Assembly (NCBI GenBank): GCA_002104985.1
Contig: MCGO01000083.1
Coordinates: 111,927 to 175,926 of the forward strand
Length of the DNA stretch: 64,000 nucleotides
Direction of reading: 5' to 3'
Source of the DNA: Rhizoclosmatium globosum
Taxonomy: Eukaryota > Chytridiomycota > Chytridiomycetes > Chytridiales > Chytriomycetaceae
A program made the position numbers and the translations under genes. Within the stretch, counting starts at the first letter, position 1, and each line of letters begins with the position of its first letter. Of the stretch, positions 44,016 to 54,468 are shown in pieces. The notes beneath the pieces were generated by a model, which was given only the letters and a program-made list of their open reading frames with translations, made no database searches and had not been told where the DNA came from.

Positions 44016-45209
44016 ATGAATATTTCCGACCTTATCGAGGTCCGCGTTGAAGGGTCTACGGCAAAAGAAGGAGAAGCAAAGAAAGACGAGGCAGAAAAGG
44101 AAGGGGTGGTTGAAGAGGAGGGGGAATCACGCTTGAAGGGGCCGGACCAACAACAAAGCCGAGTGCAGTTACCGTCACTGACTAAGGCCGTTTCTCTTCA
44201 ACTTAATCAACAACCACTACCACCTGGTCAAACTATTGGTGGATATCAGGTTGTGCTGGTGCCATGGTTTGTGGGAGTACCTCAAAGTGGAAATCAGACA
44301 CAAAAACATCCGGTTGTTCAACAAAATGGAGCTATTGTTGTTCCAGGTAGCATAAGAACTGGATTGAATGTGCAGGGATTGTACGGGATGTCCCGGCCGG
44401 CTCACTTTCCTTCGCCAATCTCTCTGCAACCAAGTCCTATGGGATTACAACCTGTAGAAGGTGGAGGCACTGCTGCGAGGCCAACGAGCGCGGATCGAAT
44501 ACAGTTCCATGTTGGGAATACTAGGAATTCTGGAGATGGGCGACAGTGGAGTGTTGGATCGCTTGGTTCTGTTGGGGAAGGACAAGAATCACAGTTTCGG
44601 CTTGGCCCCGGTGTCATTCCTCAACCTCCTCCTCAACCACAACAACAGCCAACAAAAATCATTACGCGTGGAGAAGGAAGCAGTTTGAATGTGTTGGCGG
44701 ATGTAATGCTTAAAGACGGATCTAGCTTGAGCAACCCCTCCACCCCCGATTTGGAAGCTGGTCAGAGTCCACCTCCACCACCTAATATCTGCAACCACGT
44801 ATTGACTGTTCCTCCAGTACATCAAAGAGGGGATATTGGACGTGGGAGTAGAGCAAAAGCACATTTGGAAGTAGACGCTCCAGGCCGCCCCCATCACTGT
44901 ATTTACCACGGTCTATCTCGAGAAGAAGCTTTGGAAATTCACGGCGTTGTGATAAAAGAAGTCTGTTATGCGCGATTTCGTCGACGCCAAGAAATGCTGC
45001 GACACGTGCGGAGTGTTCATGGAGGAGCGGGGGATAAAGTCTGGGTGTGTCCTGGTGGGGAACGTGGGCTGTGTAATCGACGGTTCGCGAGGGCGGATGC
45101 TCTTCGACGACATTTGGAAAGTATTCGGTGTCGAGAGGAGAAGGATGGATGTTCGTATGGAATGTCGGATGAAGAAATTGGGAGGCTTGTTAGAGCTGCG
45201 AAAGAGTAA
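44016..45209 (+). CDS. C2H2-like zinc finger regulator, atypical fingers
   Basis: A single exon of 397 residues. The first 260 residues are Gln/Pro/Ser-rich (QPPPQPQQQPTK, GQSPPPPPN). The C-terminal third carries two irregular fingers: CYARFRRRQEMLRHVRSVH (whose partner Cys is displaced upstream) and CPGGERGLCNRRFARADALR, followed by HLESIRC. The second has the spacing of a C2HC or C2H2 finger with a wide Cys pair. This is probably a DNA-binding regulator. It is unrelated by eye to the C2H2 family at 55-62 kb. No disruptions or introns. Confidence 0.6.
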   Translation: MNISDLIEVRVEGSTAKEGEAKKDEAEKEGVVEEEGESRLKGPDQQQSRVQLPSLTKAVSLQLNQQPLPPGQTIGGYQVVLVPWFVGVPQSGNQTQKHPVVQQNGAIVVPGSIRTGLNVQGLYGMSRPAHFPSPISLQPSPMGLQPVEGGGTAARPTSADRIQFHVGNTRNSGDGRQWSVGSLGSVGEGQESQFRLGPGVIPQPPPQPQQQPTKIITRGEGSSLNVLADVMLKDGSSLSNPSTPDLEAGQSPPPPPNICNHVLTVPPVHQRGDIGRGSRAKAHLEVDAPGRPHHCIYHGLSREEALEIHGVVIKEVCYARFRRRQEMLRHVRSVHGGAGDKVWVCPGGERGLCNRRFARADALRRHLESIRCREEKDGCSYGMSDEEIGRLVRAAKE

Positions 45210-45374
45210 GGTACTTGATTGGCTTTGGCTTCGGTACATGAGATAGATTGATTTTGTTCTTAATTGCTAATCTTATTAATATATTTCCTTTTTTGGTTGT
45301 AACGTTTAACGAAAAGCGGTCATTCAAATTAAATAAGTAAGATGCGAAAAAAGGCATAATAGCCTTGTTGAACA

Positions 45375-46531
45375 ATGGAGTCCCGGCTGACGTTGATCAT
45401 CACATGCAGTGCTATACCATCGCACCCAAATCCAGTCGTCCTTCAAACCGTCCTTTCATCGCTGTTCCAATATACTCCGGCCCTCCTCCAATGCCATCTA
45501 ATAATCGTGTTTGATGGATGGAAAGTTGTCCCGGAAGGAAAAGAAGCCTCGAAACAAGCCGCAATCACAGAGTCTCAGCGCGAAAACTATTCTCAGTTTG
45601 TCGATGGAACAATATCATTTTTGGGACTGAATTGGGGAACGAAAGAATGGATGGGCGATTGGATAAAGGAGAAGTGGACTGTTCTTGACATGATTGGTCC
45701 TGATTCACCACCTCCTTTGGTCTCTATGGCTCATGAAGACGATGCAAAGCAAGAGTATCCTGATGATGATGCCAGAGTCACCACAGCAACTTGGTTCCCA
45801 ATCACTATCCCTCCAATTTCGAAAACAATCGACAACTCAATGGATGTATTTGAAACAAAACGATCGGATTCAGGTCCTGTTATCTTGACGTGCTTGAAAG
45901 TTACTGGTCCAAGGCTGGGGCAGGCTTTGGCTGTCCGTGAAGCCATGCAATACGTCAAAACTGATTATGTATTTGCGATGCAACACGACTGGCGGATGAA
46001 TGAAGCGATGGATATCAGGTTTCTTGCCTTTTTCCCTTAATATCTGTGTGAATCTAAAAACTGCCATTCAGTGCATTCTTGGATCTTATGGACACACACA
46101 AAGACATAAACTATCTTGGCTTCATATCCCGTCGAACGCAGGTATACGCTTCTGCAATCTCTGGACGCGTCGGTCTCCCATCTGCAGTCATCGATCCTCC
46201 GATACACCCAACCATCCCGCTTTGTCGCTCTTTCTTCTGGTTCGACAAAAATCATATTGCGAGAACACAGTTTTACAAGGAACACGTCTTTTCTGGGGAA
46301 TACAAATTCAAACGTGGGGATTTTATTGAAGATACAATGGGACATGTGCTGTTGAAAGAAGTGAAGGAGGGTGGGTTGGAGGCTTGGAGGAGGTGGGGAT
46401 GTTATCTGTATTATCCTGAGGAAGGGAAGAGGAATGGGTTGGTTCATGTCAATGGACGGCAGTATTTGTCGAATGAAGATAAGATTGAATTGGAGGAGTC
46501 GGGGAGGAGTGGAAGCGTATCAATAGTGTGA
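45375..46531 (+). CDS. glycosyltransferase-like protein
   Basis: Two exons joined at GATATCAG|GTTTCT...TTCAG. The first part starts MESRLTLIITCSAIPSHPNP and has LQTVLSSLFQYTPALLQCHL and LIIVFDGWKVV, the beta-strand/loop order of a GT-A fold nucleotide-sugar domain. Later AVREAMQYVKTDYVFAMQHD contains a possible metal-binding acidic residue near the end, replacing the usual DxD. The C-terminal part (INYLGFISRRTQVY, FWFDKNHIARTQFY, WGCYLYYPE) looks like a GT-type acceptor region. No membrane helix. Substrate unknown. I call it a GT2-like enzyme with moderate confidence on fold-like reading only. Confidence 0.55.
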
Positions 46532-46683
46532 GAATAAATTCTAGTTGTGATATGGTTGTGGATTGAGTGTGTTTTTTGAGTATGATTGCAGACTGAGAAG
46601 TATTGTAGAGTGGCTGAGAGTTTTGAGATTGATTGTTTTGGCTTTTTGGGGTTGTCTTTGAAAAGGCACACTCAAACAGTGAA

Positions 46684-48628
46684 ATGTACGCTGATGGATC
46701 GATACGATCCAAAGTCAAACGTTGTGACGAATGTCGGAAACATAAAAAGGGCTGCTCCCAGGAAAGGACTGGATGCATCAACTGCCGAGCAAAAGGCGTT
46801 CCGTGTGTTTACAGAAACGAGCCGAGACTGTGAGTGAAGCCTGAATGCCGATCACAATCTTCATTTGCGCATCATTTAACCCGATTACGTTGTAGTGTAC
46901 TGGATAATCTTGCCGAAGGCTCTAAGGACGTAATCGGTAGCATATCATTTATACAAGACAACCCATTCCACTCCCATGCAAATTTCGCAACAATGAATAT
47001 TGTGTCTCCAGTTTTGAATCGTTTGATGGACGCTCTTCACATACCTCTGTCGGACATTTCAGACACAGAACTCATTGACCCAGATCTTATTCCCACATTT
47101 GATGATTGGCTGCTCGTCTTTAACTTCTTTACAGAAAATGGGACTAAATTGCCACAAGCAGAGATGGTGGATGCGGAAACTTTCTTGCGTGACTTCTTTC
47201 AAGTACCTGCTGTGCTTCGATTCATTCTCTGTTGCCATATTCTGAGTAGAATGGATGATGCCGATGGAACTCTTGAACGAACAAAGATGAGCTACTTTCG
47301 AAGAGCAAGGAAGGCCTTTTATTTCACGGATATCGTTACGCCGTCAAGGTACTTGGTTTTTGCGTATAATCTCTTGCACATCCATGCTCGAAGTATGTGT
47401 ATTGTTTTGGAGAGAGTCTATTTAATCGTTCTTCATTACAGATGCTGGGGATATGATATTAAGCGAGAAGTGCTTAAAGATTGCTCTGAATATGATGATG
47501 GATTTGGGAATGAACCTCGACCCAAATAATTCGCTTTCGAATCTAAATTTTCGCCAACATGAAGAATGCAGAAGAATCTTTTGGAAATTATACCTGCAGT
47601 ATACCTACACTCAGTCGTATTTACCCAATCCTTTTCGATTTGCAGGACTTGATGGAGACAATGTCAAGCCACGTTCTCAAGTTTTTGATCCATATCCTGT
47701 ATTTATCCATGAACATCCTGATGTTCCTCCATTTCATAAGTCCCAAGCTGGATTTTGCAATCTTATCGGGACAATTCGACAACTGTTTTCTGCACCTCCA
47801 ACGACCATAGACACGTTTTTGGAATCCGTCAGCCATTCGTCACCCATATATTCTCGAATTCAAACGGTTCTCGCATCTGTTCAGTCTAATTACTACTTCA
47901 TTTTCAACGATTCCGCGGATATCACCACCCTCTCCACATCCGACAAAGCGAGATTCGTAGCTCAGGCCGCAACAACATGTCCCGACATTGACGTATTTGA
48001 ACTTAATTTCACGATATAATCCACCATCTCGGTGTTTTACCGTCCAGTCGTCTTCCTTACAAACTCAAAATCGTTTCGGCCACAGTTTTTGAGTTCAAAT
48101 CATCAAAGAATTGTGATTGACGCGATTCGTGAATGTACATCTGCAGCTTGGAGGGTCGTGCATCTCGCTAGTTTGACCGCACTTCTAAAAGTAAATACAA
48201 GTCTCTTGCCACTCTCGCAAACCGAAAATATTCGTAAACCACCGCTTTTGAGTGTCTTCGAATCTTTTATTGCGTTGTGGTTTGTTTCGTGTCGCATGGA
48301 TATGATGTGGCTTCAATTGGTGAAAATGGACAGCCTTGTGTATTTAGGGAAAGTGAGGGATGCTTTGCAAATGGTTATGAAGGAGGTGCAAATGAGGAGG
48401 TTGAGTACACCGATTATTCCCTTGGTGAATGCTATGGAGGCGATGTTTGCAGAGGTTGAGGATGTTGTAGTGTTTGGGCGAAGCCTGGATAACGTAATGG
48501 TGAGAAGAGATGAGGCGTCCATTGTTTTGGAAGTTGAGTTGGGAATGGAGACAATGCGATTGGGTAATGGGCACAAGGAAATGATTGATCCTTGGTGTTA
48601 TATGGGGTTTCTTGGTCTTGAGATTTGA
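46684..48628 (+). CDS. Zn(II)2Cys6 fungal transcription factor, in-frame TAA
   Basis: The binuclear cluster near residues 14-42 reads CDECRKHKKGC, GCINCRAKGVPC. Exon 1 ends CCGAGACT|GTGAGT, joined to TGTACTGG at a TTGTAG acceptor; a second intron (GTATGT...TACAG) lies at about 47393-47440. The body resembles the fungal-specific regulatory domain (ECRRIFWKLYLQYTYTQSY, VFYRPVVFLTNS, ALWFVSCRMDMMWL). At 48017-48019 an in-frame TAA interrupts FELNFTI|STISVFYRPVV; the continuation is in the same frame. A Tyr codon (TAT/TAC) there would give the usual helix. This is either a one-base error, a nonsense allele or a late pseudogene. Zn2Cys6 factors bind CGG-type sites as dimers; the target is unknown. 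Confidence 0.75.
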
Positions 48629-48808
48629 GTTCGGAAGGATATGAGGTGGAAAGGGAGGATGGAAGAATCGTGGCGGTTGTTTTGGAAGCTGTATTCATGA
48701 TTTATTATGTTAATTGGAAGTTTGCTACAGTCTTGGCTTTTTTTTTGATGATAACTTGCTTTGATTGGTGGCGTCATTCCACGTCTCTGTCAACTTCATC
48801 GTCATTCC

Positions 48809-49135
48809 ATGCGATTTCTAACGCTTCTCGCTATTGTAGCTGTATTCGCAAGGCCTATTATGTCCGAACAGGTGAGCTCAACTTCTATCAACTTATAGAA
48901 TTATTTGATGATGCTCATTGGCTGTCAACAGGATTCATCCGACTCAACAAATGAAGGACCCTTGATTGACGTTATTGATCCAGCTATTCCCGCCGACAAC
49001 TACCCAGCGGAAGGACCAGTTTATGACAGGCCTCAAGATCCTGGATTCTTTCCTTTCGACAACACTCCTCCAAATGATGACTCGTGGCAGGAAGAGCCTC
49101 AAGAACCATACATTGATTCAGAACAAATTATGTGA
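48809..49135 (+). CDS. small secreted acidic protein, function unknown
   Basis: Exons 48809-48871 and 48932-49135 give 88 residues. The signal peptide MRFLTLLAIVAVFARPIMS is followed by an acidic, Pro-rich stretch (DPAIPADNYPAEGPVYDRPQ, SWQEEPQEPYIDSEQIM). No cysteines. The gene is short but the intron join is clean and the signal peptide is good. It resembles small secreted proteins of unknown role. Confidence 0.55.
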
Positions 49136-49400
49136 GACGAATTGTGGTGTTGGTGGCGTTGTTGTAAAAAAATGAAACTGGGGAATACATAGTTTCAGAT
49201 AGTCTTTGACAGAATAAACCATCCAGAATTTATCTTTAATGTGTGAAGACGAAAGAAAAAGACACCGCCCCTACTGAAATCGGGGAAGAAATGCGGAATT
49301 AACTTCTGTCAATCAATACATTGAAAACCAATTTGGAGATCAGGATGATGTGCTTCATTGGCCAACAATTTTTCTCACGACCCCCAAAAACAAGACTTTG
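49136..49400. other. intergenic, nothing recognised
   Basis: Short AT-rich spacer, presumably the 5' region of the CAP gene. Confidence 0.4.
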
Positions 49401-50968
49401 ATGCAACTCTTCAAAGTCTTTGCGACCGTTGCTGCTGTCGCTGCCTCGGCTGTTGTTGCTCAGGTACGAGTAGATTCAGATGAATTCGGATTGGAAAGGA
49501 GCAAGAAGGAGCACGAAGGCTGAAGTTGTTGGGAGACACCGTGGCTTGCTGTTGCGGGTGGTCAGTGATCCTTTCTATTGGATGGCTGGACGGTACCTAC
49601 GAAATACAAGAATTGAGAGGAGGAAGGAGGAGGAAGGAGGATGGTGGACAGCGAATGAGACGGAAGAGGGAGGGAACGGACTAGACACACTGCACGCACT
49701 CATCAATAACCCTAATTTCTTCTAACCGAATCTTACGTGCCAAATAGATCACTGGCTCTACCGCAGACCAATGTGCTCACTACGCAGGATCAGTCTTTGA
49801 TGGAACCTACTGTTGGTTCCTGGATTCAAACAACCAATACTGGTACTTGAGCGGAACTACCTGGACGCCGTACAACGACGGTTCTCAAGGCTCCTCCCAA
49901 GTCTCTACCTCAGATGCTTCTTCTCAGCAATCGCAAGATGCTAACCCTCGTCAGGACAGCACCGGTACCTGGATCTACTACGACCAGTTCAACCAGCCAG
50001 CTTACACTTGGGATGGAAGCAACTGGCAGCACATTGACCAAGGCTCTTCCCAACAAGTCCAACAGCAAACTCAACAACAAGCTCAGCAGAACCCTCGTCA
50101 AGATGCTACTGGCACTTGGATTTACTATGGCGACGATGGCCAACCAATTTACACTTGGGATGGAAGTAACTGGCAGCCAATTAATGCCCAGCAACAACAA
50201 CAACAACAAGCTCAACAGAACCCTCGTCAAGATGCTACTGGCACTTGGATTTACTATGGCGACGATGGCCAACCACTTTATGTTTGGGATGGTGCCGCAT
50301 GGCAAACTTACCAAGCCGGTCCAGCTCCAGCTCCACAAAGCGAAAACGTTATCCAAGGAAGCAACTTTGCCGCTGCCGACCAAGTCGTCGTCGGTGTCTC
50401 TCCATGTTCAAAGTCAAACCTCGCTGCATGCCAGAATTTGGCCTATGGCGATTTCCAGAACGCCGACGATGCCAGAGCCTTCGCTGTTGCTAATGGAGGA
50501 ACCGACTTTGCCAGCGAGTGCCAGGTCTTGCACACCCACGCAAGACAGTACTACTCTGGCCTTGGTCCATTGAAGTGGAACTCCAAGTTGGCTGCGTGGG
50601 CTCAAGTCTCTGCTGCTTATGCTGACGCTACTGGCTACTGGGAGGCCCACAGTTACTCTGCTGACATTGGTCTCTTCTTGGGTCAGAATTTGTACGTCGG
50701 TAAGGCCACCTGTGCTGAAGCTTACTACGGATGGGTCACTGAGGAGGCTCTCGGTACCGGTCCTTCCGGAAACGGTCACTTTTTGAACCAGGCTGGTTTG
50801 GTCTTTGGTGGTCTTGGTGACTACTCCAGTGTTGGTTGTGGTGCTTATGGAAACACTATTGTCTGCAACCTTGGTTTGGACGACGCTCTTGTAAATGCGT
50901 CCCTCGATGGTTTGAAGGATATAAACGTTGCCTTTGCTGAGGCTTTGAAAGGAGAGTACAACCCATAA
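49401..50968 (+). CDS. secreted CAP protein with Trp/Asp-rich repeats (copy A)
   Basis: Exon 49401-49463 encodes the signal peptide MQLFKVFATVAAVAASAVVA. A 284-bp intron precedes exon 2 (49748-50968); total 427 residues. The N-terminal half has three short modules of the form NPRQDATGTWIYYGDDGQP then YTWDGSNWQ, separated by Gln-rich linkers. The C-terminal half is a CAP domain: VLHTHARQYYSGLGPLKW, AHSYSADIGLFLGQNLYVG, GHFLNQAGLVFGGLGDYSSV, GCGAYGNTIVCNLG, with the conserved residues of the family. The repeats recall short aromatic carbohydrate-binding-type motifs but I do not recognise the family. A wall- or surface-binding, lipid/sterol-binding secreted protein is inferred. Neighbour 51409-52753 is a paralogue. 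Confidence 0.82.
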
Positions 50969-51408
50969 GGTAGACACCCTGAGAATACAATCCAAAAAGG
51001 AGATATTCTTTGTATACGTTCGAGTTTATTGTTACAGTTATAGACGAAATAAAGGGGCTAAAAGTACATACCATTAAATATTATGTCCCCGAGATAATGA
51101 AGATTAAAAAAGGATGAATTCAAATCTACTGCTTGTAACGTCTTAATTTGGCTGAGGACATTGCTTTGAACTGAATAAATGCTCTTTGTGTAATTGTGCC
51201 AAGCTTTTTTGGGCTGAGGATCAGTAATGTTGCCAAGACATTGCGATTGTCGCAAGGAGAGCCATACTCTGAGCTTAGAGTCTAACAACATGCACACGCA
51301 AGCTTGTTTTAAACCCACTTCTTAAGTGGGTGTCTGCTTGTGCACGAACAGAATGAAAATTGGCAAAACTAATTAACAAATTAAACCACAAAGGGCAGCC
51401 ACATTCAT
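50969..51408. other. intergenic between tandem CAP genes
   Basis: Contains the first gene's likely polyadenylation signal (AATAAAGG near 51048) and an AT-rich upstream region of the second. Nothing else seen. Confidence 0.4.
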
Positions 51409-52753
51409 ATGAAGTTGTTCAACCTCGTCGCCGCCTTTGCCCTCTCAGCGGCTATGACTGTAGTTGCACAGCAGGTATTCGTGCATATCTGAAACACTGT
51501 TCTTTCAAGTTGATACTGATGCCAAGACACCCTTTGCGGTGATATCACAGATCGATGCCACAGTTTCCAACGCTTACGTCGATTCGAACGGAATCTATTG
51601 GGTCGTTGACCAGAATGGCAACTACCTCTGGTCCTATGACGGTTCCAACTGGACTGTGTATGAAGATGCAGCCACCGCTCAACCACTCGATGCCCAATCT
51701 GATGATTCGGGACCAGCACCAGCGCCACAGGCCGAGATCGGTGATGCTTCTGCAGTAGCTGAGGACCAATCCCAACAAGACCAGTCCCAGCAAGACCAGT
51801 CCCAAACACAACAACAGTCTCAGTCTCAGTCTCAGTCTCAGTCTCAGTCTCCAACTGTTGTTCTCGATTCCCAAGGTAACTCGTGGTACGTTGACGCTAA
51901 CGGACAATGGTACGAATGGGACGGTGCTCAATGGCAGCCTCAAGGCCAAGCCCCAGACACGGCCCAAACCCAACAGTCTCAGTCTCAGTCTCAGTCTCCA
52001 CAAGTCGTTCTTGACTCCCAAGGAAACTCTTGGTACGTTGACGCTAACGGACAATGGTACGAATGGGATGGTGCTCAATGGCAGCCTCAAGGCCAAGCCC
52101 CAGACACGACTGGAGATGTCCTTCAAGGGGGAAACTTTGCTGCCTCGGACCCCGCACCAGCACCCCAACAAGAAACCGCGGCTACTTGCTCCAAATACAA
52201 CTTGGATGTTTGTGCTCAATTGGCTGTTAACGATTTCCAGGACGCTGCTGCTGCACAGGCGTACACAGACTCTATTGGGGCTTACGACTTTGCTGGACAG
52301 TGTTTGGCCTTGCATAATTATGCTAGAGCTTATTACGGAAACCAGGATGGCCCGTTGAAGTGGAACGACCAGCTTGCGGCTTGGGCTACTGTCAGTGCTG
52401 CATATGCTAACACTCTTGGCGTCTGGGACGCTCACAGTTACTCTGCTGATATGGGTTTGTACTGGGGCCAGAATTTGTACGTTGGGGAGACTAGCTGCCC
52501 AGGTGCTTATTTCGGTTGGGTTACCCAAGAAGCTTTGGGACAAGGACAGGATGGAAACGGTCACTTTTTGAATCAAGCTGGCTTGGTTTTCGGTAACGCC
52601 GGGGACTATAATAGTGTTGGTTGTGGTGCTTATGGAAACACTATTGTTTGTAACCTTGGATTGGCGGACGACCTTGTCACTGTTTCTCTTGCCAGCTTGC
52701 CAGATGTGAACACGGCCATGGCGAATGCGCTTAACGGAGTTTACAGTCTGTAG
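51409..52753 (+). CDS. secreted CAP protein with Trp/Asp-rich repeats (copy B)
   Basis: Exons 51409-51474 (signal peptide MKLFNLVAAFALSAAMTVVA) and 51551-52753 give 422 residues. The N-terminal part has three short modules: DSNGIYWVVDQNGNYLWSYD, then two nearly identical DSQGNSWYVDANGQWYEWDG copies, separated by (Gln-Ser)n linkers. The CAP domain follows (ALHNYARAYYGNQDGPLKW, AHSYSADMGLYWGQNLYVG, GHFLNQAGLVFGNAGDYNSV, GCGAYGNTIVCNLG). It is clearly a tandem duplicate of 49401-50968, with the repeat region diverged and the CAP part conserved. The long antisense open frame over this gene is a composition artefact. Confidence 0.82.
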
Positions 52754-52883
52754 AGGCATGCGCTTTTTCCTTCCTTCGTTTCGTACTTTTTTAGATGCAA
52801 CTGTGGTTTGTAAAAGTTGCCTTACAGAAATACATTTATTATTAGATTTCTTTCTTCAATCTGACAATTTATAAGTTCCCGAC

Positions 52884-53912
52884 ATGCTGAATCCAACACA
52901 GGATGCCATCCACCCACATATGATCATAGAGGCATTGAGTGAGCAAACACTCTATATTCCACCATACACTCCACGGCGCGGAAGTGAAGCTGCAGATAAC
53001 CTGAAGCTGACGATCGCGGATTTTCTCCCACCTCAACCCCCACGTCCAAATAAAGTACCTCTCCCCGATTGGTCGTTCTGGGTCGTCAAAGTTCTTTGTA
53101 CTCCGGTAGGAGGAGCTTTTGCTGATGCAATCGACGCGGCGTTTCAAGGACAAGACGGGAATAGTAGTCGAGCAGAGGGAATCACATGTGGTATTATGCT
53201 TTCTTTTCTCGTCTTTGCACTTGTTCTTCAATTCCGTTTGTCAACTTATGTCCCAGTGAGTTTCTTTGTTGTGGGTTTGGTGACTCGGAGGACTAAACTC
53301 ATTCTCTACCAGATGGTTTATTGGATTGTCGTCATACTTATGTCGATTGTTGGAACGCTTATTACGGATAGTTTGGTGAATATGCTTGATGTTATGAAGT
53401 GGCAAACGACTGTTGGATTTGGACTTGCACTTATCATTGTCTTCATTGCATGGTATGCAACTGAAAAGACATTATCTATCCAAGCCATAAATACGACGAT
53501 ACGTGAAGCATTTTATTGGTTGGCTGTATTGTTTACGTTTGCATTGGGGACGTCTATCGGGAATGAAATGACGGTAGATTTGTTGCAAAACACGTATTGG
53601 GAGAGCGTTCTCGTCTGTTCAGGGATTATTGGAGTTGTTGTTGGATGTTTTTATGGGTTGAAAGGGGCAGTGGATCTTGGCGTTCCGATATTTTGGGTTG
53701 TATTCGTGATGACGAGTCCATTGGGAACGTCATTTGGGGACTTGTTAGCACGAGACACAAGTGAAGGAGGCGCTGGCTTTGGTATTGTCTCGACAAGCGT
53801 TTTGTTCGTGGGAGTGATTTCTGTTTTGATTGCCTTTATGCACTATGAGGAAAGTAAGAAGGCGCTCTCTCTAGCAAAAGAACAAAACTTGGCAGATAAT
53901 TCACAGATATAG
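52884..53912 (+). CDS. COG4705-like multipass membrane protein
   Basis: The N-terminal 60 residues are hydrophilic, then about eight hydrophobic helices. Four related motifs recur: TPVGGAFADAI, IVGTLITDSL, LGTSIGNEMTVDL and SPLGTSFGDLLARD, each helix-loop with G-T/S-x-x-G/A-[DN]. This fourfold pattern is typical of the uncharacterised membrane-anchored protein family COG4705, known mainly from bacteria. An open 57-nt stretch with GTGAGT...CCAG (53256-53312) is probably an in-frame intron; removing it joins TYVP to MVYWIVVILMS, which fits the family. Function unknown. No other introns. Confidence 0.7.
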   Translation: MLNPTQDAIHPHMIIEALSEQTLYIPPYTPRRGSEAADNLKLTIADFLPPQPPRPNKVPLPDWSFWVVKVLCTPVGGAFADAIDAAFQGQDGNSSRAEGITCGIMLSFLVFALVLQFRLSTYVPVSFFVVGLVTRRTKLILYQMVYWIVVILMSIVGTLITDSLVNMLDVMKWQTTVGFGLALIIVFIAWYATEKTLSIQAINTTIREAFYWLAVLFTFALGTSIGNEMTVDLLQNTYWESVLVCSGIIGVVVGCFYGLKGAVDLGVPIFWVVFVMTSPLGTSFGDLLARDTSEGGAGFGIVSTSVLFVGVISVLIAFMHYEESKKALSLAKEQNLADNSQI

Positions 53913-54023
53913 AGAAATAAATAGAATTCTTGCTTTTATTTGGGTTTCTCGACTCCGATCTGTCGGTACCGAATCGTGGAGACATGAATCACAGTGACGC
54001 AATGAAGGCAAAGATCAGATTAC

Positions 54024-54031
54024 TGACGTCA
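54024..54031 (+). promoter_or_regulatory. CRE/ATF palindrome TGACGTCA
   Basis: The perfect octamer TGACGTCA, followed immediately by ACCAATTTT (a CCAAT box), lies about 430 bp upstream of the bZIP gene. It is a classical binding site of ATF/CREB-type bZIP factors. Its role here is inferred from position only. Confidence 0.45.
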
Positions 54032-54226
54032 ACCAATTTTGAGGGACCAGATTTGGTATATTCGAAATTTGGTGGAGCGAAGGAGAAACTCAGTACAGAT
54101 TGACCTGTCCTTGCAGCTATGTGCATCCACTGGAACAAACTCTGGGATCTTTGCTCACTCAAAAGAGTTACTTGCATTAGAAATCCGCACACCATTGGTC
54201 AGAAAATTTATCGGAGGCGCACATTG

Positions 54227-54468
54227 ATGGAAAAGTGAGTCATAATGAACTCGACTTGCTTGATCAGCAGAAATGGCGCTGAAATTTGAGCTATAAGAAC
54301 CCTGGTCCGTGCGCAAAGGGAGTCATTTAGCATTCACTGTGTCCGTCCATCCCACATATTTTCAAGAGCCACAGCTATCGTAACCCCAGAATGTGCTATG
54401 TCAAAGGTGGGAGACTCTCCTTCCGCTGTCCAATTTTCATTGCTGAAATCGAATGTGCTTTGTCATGA
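54227..54468 (+). promoter_or_regulatory. upstream ORFs and a TGAGTCA box in the bZIP leader
   Basis: Upstream of the bZIP gene are four small open frames: 54227-54238 (3 codons), 54245-54289 (14 codons), 54273-54296 (7 codons) and 54391-54468 (25 codons, overlapping the main start). A consensus Gcn4 site TGAGTCA is at 54236-54242. GCN4/cpc-1-type genes are translationally controlled by such uORFs and often autoregulated through this site. Whether these lie in the transcript is unknown because the transcription start is not visible. Confidence 0.45.

Noticed and set aside
51545..52759. 404-codon antisense open frame over the CAP gene copy B
   Set aside because: A shadow of the sense strand: Gln/Ser-rich repeats rarely give stops in the antisense. 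The sense frame has a signal peptide and a CAP domain.
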